From the NCBI RefSeq assembly GCF_000002875.2, contig NC_009410.2, forward strand, positions 1 through 64,000: a stretch of 64,000 nt of DNA, written 5' to 3'. Shown piece after piece: positions 60,334 through 64,000 of this stretch. A program made the position numbers and the translations under genes. The notes below the pieces were generated by a model, which worked only from the letters and a program-made list of their open reading frames with translations, made no database searches and had not been told where the DNA came from. This DNA comes from Leishmania infantum JPCM5. Its lineage: Eukaryota > Euglenozoa > Kinetoplastea > Trypanosomatida > Trypanosomatidae. Each line of letters begins with the position of its first letter. Within the stretch, counting starts at the first letter, position 1.

Positions 60334-63300
60334 TCAAGCGCGTTGCAGCTCGGACACACGCAGGCTCGAGACACGGAGGTCATCCGCAGCAGCGGGAGCA
60401 GCACCGGCTCGAGCACCACCAAAACCGAGGGATGTCCTTCGCAAGATCGCAAGCGTTTCCCGGCCGTGTAGCCGAATCACCTCATCATGCAGGTCCGTCT
60501 CCGCCGCGGCGCTCATCGCGGGCGCCGTCACGCTCGCGTTGCCTTCTACGTGAGGCCGCCCGCGATATGAAGACATGGCCGACGCTAGCGCTTGGAGGTT
60601 GTTGATGTCCAGCTCCGATAGCACGAGCAGCGTGGCGTCGGAGGGGTGGCACAGCGACGCGACGATTTTGCCCAATGCCGCAGCGCAAGCCGCCTTCGCC
60701 ATCTCGTGCCGTGATAGTCGAAACACGTCCCGGCACAGGTCGCAGATTGCGGAAACGGGAACGCGGGGCTGCATAGCCAGCGCGTAGGTGCCTATAAAAT
60801 GCAGGGCAGCCACCTGTACGAATGCGTCTTGCGTGCTGCGGCAGAGGGCGACGAGAACATCGTACAGGGATGTGTGATGCTTGCGCCGCAGTGAGTCGTC
60901 GAGGTTGCGCAGCGTGCGGTCGTCCTCATCGTAGTCCGTCCACGACAGGAGAACGTCGAGCACACGCACGCGAAGGCGGCATATTCGCGACGCGGCAGCC
61001 GCCTGCGTGGCGACAGTGTACTCTGCTGAAGCCGACAACCATGGCGGCAGGTGATCCTCCGCTAGCACAGACCACATCACGTCCGCCATGTAGGTCGAGT
61101 CCTTGGAGTCGAAGCGGTACATTCCCAGCCAAGCTACGCAGTGAACGGCGCGCACCGCGGCGCCGACATCGTCTGCCTCGAAGAGCACGCGCACGAGGAG
61201 TTGCAGTAGGCACTGGGTGGTGTCGTACAGGGCCTGCGGATCGGTCACCTCAAAGACCACATCGTCGACGCCGTGGGCAAGCTTCGCGAGAGTAACGGCA
61301 ACGTCGATCGCGGCGCGGCTATCCAGCGCCGCCCGAAGTTTCTCCGCCAGCTGCTCCCACTCCGCGCGAACTGCAGTGATCGCTTCGCCCTGTCTGTGCT
61401 GTTTGTCGTACGAGAGCTGCTCCACCGCCTCGCAAGACGCCAGGTGCTCCTCGATGCGCTCGAGAAAGGCGCCCAGCGCTTGCTGAACGCGGGCGGTGAG
61501 CGACAACTGCGCGCCATCAGTGGAAACGACTGAATGCCAGGCCCCACCACGCGGCGTGGGCGTGTTCAACTGCGTGAGAGACGCGAGGATGTTGCGGCTG
61601 CACCGTTGCAGGCGAGATAGATTTTGCCACCGCTCCGCACGAGTGTCGCCGCCGCCGAGGTGCACCTCGACGCTGGAAGCTGCAAGAAGGTGCTCCACCA
61701 GCCCCAGAGCCCACCGGTGCAGCGCGCCCGAGAGCGCGAGCATGCAGCCCAGCAGCTCCAGCGTGGAGGCGAGAGACGCTCCACGGGAACCAAAGAGAGC
61801 CTCTGGTGCTGCCTCCAATGAAAGGCGTTCCAGCAGAGCAATCAGCGGGGACGTGTCGTTCTCCGTTGTTGGTGCACTGACGAGCAATTTCGTTTCCGTC
61901 AGCCGTGGCGCCGGCGACACAGTCAGGTTCTCCACACCGGCAGCAAAGAGCTCCAGGTGGCATGCCTCCACCATGACATCCACGCATGTGTGCACGAAGT
62001 CAGGTGTGGTGGCAGCGACATCCAGCAGCAACCACTGCAGGCCAGTAACTAGACGCTCACGCCCACAAACGTCCCTTGTGTAGCGCAGACGCGGCTGCGC
62101 AGCGTTTCCTGGCAGGTAGCAGTGAGCACGTGCCTCGCCGCACGCGTTCACCAAGGCGCGTGCGCATAGGTCGTAGAGGGACGGGCTTGATAGAAGCTCC
62201 GAAAAGAGGCTCCGCAGTGTCGCGGGCAAGGAAGGCGAGACAAACTGCGCCGCATTACCGTCGCCGTCACAGCTGCGAGCGAGCACAGCACAGATATTCA
62301 AAAGCCCGGCAGCAGTAGCGGGAAGCACGTGCGCCATGACCCCGCTTCCAGCGCCCGACGATACCCCTTTGATGAGCGACCCCAGGCGAAGGAGCGCTGC
62401 GATGGCGTCGTCCTCCACGACATCGGTGTCGCTGCGCAGGGATAGGCACCCAAATCCAGGCGAGAGCACAAACTTGTTTGTGTAGAAGAGCTGCCGATAG
62501 GAGCGCGCAAAGTCGTGTTTGTCGCGGGGTGGGAGCCGCACCAGGGCATTGAGTAGCATTGTTAGGGCGAGATGCAGGCGCTGCTCTAGGGTTTCGGCGG
62601 GCAGTCGCAGACGCGCTGCATCGAGGCGAGCCAGGAAACGAGGCCGAGCCGCAGTACGCGATGCTGACGAAACAGCAAAGGTGGCGTCTGCGTGCTCCTC
62701 GAGGAGCGCAAGCAGCTGCGGAGCGAGCAGCCGCACTTGGTCCTCGACTGACAAGGCCGTCGTCACATGTGTCACGACAACTTCCGCAGCGCATTCTTCC
62801 TCGCCCGCTGCCGAAAAGGGGCTGCGGTAGCCAAGAGACTCGCCCAGCTGCTGCGGCTGCTGCTGCTGCCACAACGTGAAAACCGGCGATGTCAGCAGCT
62901 GCACCAGCAACTGCGCTGCCTCACCGGTCATCTCAGTCGTCACCCTGTCGTTCAGCAGAAGCACGCGAAGCAGCGCTCGCACACCGTTAGCCCGCGTAAG
63001 CACGAGACCGTTCAACGTATCCCTGAGGAGCCGCTTTTGACAGGCGAAACGTTCTTGCGAAAACAAGTCAGCGGCGATGTGGTTCTCAGTCAGGCTCGGG
63101 CCCTGTCGCTCCCGGGGAGGGTCGGCAGTTGTTGACAGAGTTGTGGTCGTTGCCCGTGGCGCGCCCGACACCCCTGGATCGAGCAGAGGGTAGAGCGCCT
63201 GCAGCACAATGTGCAAGGGAAGGGCTGCACTGGCCCAGCACATGTACAGAAAGACGCGTCCGCAAAATCGGCGTTGCTCGGCGCTGATGTAAACGCTAGA

Positions 63301-63717
63301 TGCATTGGCCTCGTTTTGTGCCTCTTCGCACGCAGGCGGGGTCGAGGTTACAATGTAGGTGGCAGGCAGCGACGCCGGATCCAGCAGATACACACAGGCG
63401 GCCAGCACATCCTGTGTGTAGGTGGTCATGACAAACCGCGCCTCAGCCGAAGCAGCTGGACGCGCATCCAGCGAAGGCGCTGAGCCGGCGCCCGGTGGCA
63501 ACTGGGATGGGATATGCAACTTGGCAACAAAGAAAGGCAGGTAGAAGTCTCGGTAGAGTTGGTAGAGCCGGGTGTACACGATCATCTCCGTCTGTGGGCT
63601 GTCGTCGAGGAGAGCGGACCGCAGGTGCTCACGCAGCTGGAGCACACCCTCGTGAATGTGGCTCAGGTGGACGACAGAGAGTTGATCAGCATACCTCGCG
63701 CTGGAGCTTGTGTCCAT
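60334..63717 (-). CDS. Large helical-repeat-like hypothetical protein, 1127 aa
   Basis: A 1127-aa continuous open frame that I cannot place in a family. It is predominantly helical and Leu/Ala-rich, with repeated amphipathic helices of 15-20 residues in pairs (for example DVLVALCRSTQDAFVQVAAL, FIGTYALAMQP, and MAKAACAAALGKIVASL toward the C-terminus). This suggests an ARM/HEAT-type solenoid. There is no signal peptide or clear membrane helix. The C-terminal 70 residues are polar (SYRGRPHVEGNAS, RLHGRETLAILRR). Such solenoids usually serve as transport or assembly scaffolds; that role is inference. The ATG at 63717 (MDTSSSARYADQLSV) is the first in frame. Confidence 0.75.
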   Translation of the reverse strand: MDTSSSARYADQLSVVHLSHIHEGVLQLREHLRSALLDDSPQTEMIVYTRLYQLYRDFYLPFFVAKLHIPSQLPPGAGSAPSLDARPAASAEARFVMTTYTQDVLAACVYLLDPASLPATYIVTSTPPACEEAQNEANASSVYISAEQRRFCGRVFLYMCWASAALPLHIVLQALYPLLDPGVSGAPRATTTTLSTTADPPRERQGPSLTENHIAADLFSQERFACQKRLLRDTLNGLVLTRANGVRALLRVLLLNDRVTTEMTGEAAQLLVQLLTSPVFTLWQQQQPQQLGESLGYRSPFSAAGEEECAAEVVVTHVTTALSVEDQVRLLAPQLLALLEEHADATFAVSSASRTAARPRFLARLDAARLRLPAETLEQRLHLALTMLLNALVRLPPRDKHDFARSYRQLFYTNKFVLSPGFGCLSLRSDTDVVEDDAIAALLRLGSLIKGVSSGAGSGVMAHVLPATAAGLLNICAVLARSCDGDGNAAQFVSPSLPATLRSLFSELLSSPSLYDLCARALVNACGEARAHCYLPGNAAQPRLRYTRDVCGRERLVTGLQWLLLDVAATTPDFVHTCVDVMVEACHLELFAAGVENLTVSPAPRLTETKLLVSAPTTENDTSPLIALLERLSLEAAPEALFGSRGASLASTLELLGCMLALSGALHRWALGLVEHLLAASSVEVHLGGGDTRAERWQNLSRLQRCSRNILASLTQLNTPTPRGGAWHSVVSTDGAQLSLTARVQQALGAFLERIEEHLASCEAVEQLSYDKQHRQGEAITAVRAEWEQLAEKLRAALDSRAAIDVAVTLAKLAHGVDDVVFEVTDPQALYDTTQCLLQLLVRVLFEADDVGAAVRAVHCVAWLGMYRFDSKDSTYMADVMWSVLAEDHLPPWLSASAEYTVATQAAAASRICRLRVRVLDVLLSWTDYDEDDRTLRNLDDSLRRKHHTSLYDVLVALCRSTQDAFVQVAALHFIGTYALAMQPRVPVSAICDLCRDVFRLSRHEMAKAACAAALGKIVASLCHPSDATLLVLSELDINNLQALASAMSSYRGRPHVEGNASVTAPAMSAAAETDLHDEVIRLHGRETLAILRRTSLGFGGARAGAAPAAADDLRVSSLRVSELQRA

Positions 63718-64000
63718 CGCTCTGTGGCACCTTGTCCATCAGCCACGAGACTCCTATCTAATACGTAAGAGGGTGGTGAACCGAAAGAATGCAGAGAAGA
63801 GCGATCAGGCGGGAAAGAAATGCAGAGGCAACTACGCAGGCAGTGGAAGTGAAGCGCACAGGCACAAGCCGCGGTGATGGGGAGCCGCGTCTGCGCCTGC
63901 CATGGCCAAGTAGGCGGGAGGGGGGGGGCAGTAGAAGGGCACGGCGTCCGCTTCGTGACTGTATCGAGCGGTGCACGAGCTATTCTTTTTTGCGGTGATC
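63718..64000. other. Window-edge spacer
   Basis: Leader region of the 1127-aa gene. A C-rich sense tract lies near 63918-63927. No gene is visible before the window ends. Confidence 0.4.

Overview
This window looks like the left end of a Leishmania chromosome. It starts in telomeric and subtelomeric repeats (CACCAGTA octamers and a CCCTAA array). The rest is GC-rich, and every gene I can support lies on the minus strand, so transcription runs toward the telomere as one polycistronic cluster. The genes are uninterrupted by introns and are separated by long pyrimidine-rich (on the sense strand) spacers with spliced-leader acceptor signals. APRT (237 aa) and SIR2RP1 (373 aa) have the lengths I remember for the L. 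donovani/L. infantum proteins. The order APRT, RPL7 pair, Pelota, SIR2RP1, EIF4E6 fits my recollection of Leishmania chromosome 26. Species and chromosome number are therefore inference, with the L. donovani complex most likely.

Layout from the telomere inward. 1-430: telomeric hexamers flanked by two copies of a 59-bp conserved telomere-associated block. 1.5-9.1 kb: LSm7, the ribosome assembly factor RPF2, methylmalonyl-CoA epimerase and the glycine cleavage P-protein. 10.2-18.3 kb: a CDK20/CCRK-like kinase, a FYVE-finger protein, a divergent actin-like protein and two unassigned proteins. 18.6-28.8 kb: a large tandem segmental duplication carrying a 77-aa basic protein, a 356-aa unassigned protein and a frameshifted gene remnant. 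The first copy is broken by a run of 101 N that seems to hide about 1.8 kb, including a rhomboid-like membrane gene that is visible only in the second copy. 29-37 kb: APRT, an MCM-binding protein and an SCP/FCP1-type phosphatase. 37.2-42.6 kb: a 5.4-kb stretch without a gene. 42.6-45.1 kb: two near-identical RPL7 genes. 46.6-63.7 kb: a DUF2062-like membrane protein, NFU1, Pelota, SIR2RP1, an LDAH-like lipid hydrolase, EIF4E6 and two unassigned proteins, the last 1127 aa long. Three related SIDER-like retroposon repeats sit at 34.0, 45.3 and 49.4 kb.

Functionally this is a mixed housekeeping cluster: RNA metabolism and translation (LSm7, RPF2, RPL7, Pelota, EIF4E6), mitochondrial metabolism (epimerase, GcvP, NFU1), purine salvage (APRT), replication (MCMBP) and signalling or trafficking. 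It is not an operon in the functional sense. Translation starts were chosen as ATG codons only, and where possible by asking which ATG lies downstream of the first AG after a polypyrimidine tract. I saw no CRISPR array, rRNA or tRNA gene. No wholly new system stands out. The most informative oddities are the destroyed splice acceptor in RPL7 copy 2, the collapsed duplication around the gap, and cap-pocket aromatic substitutions in EIF4E6.
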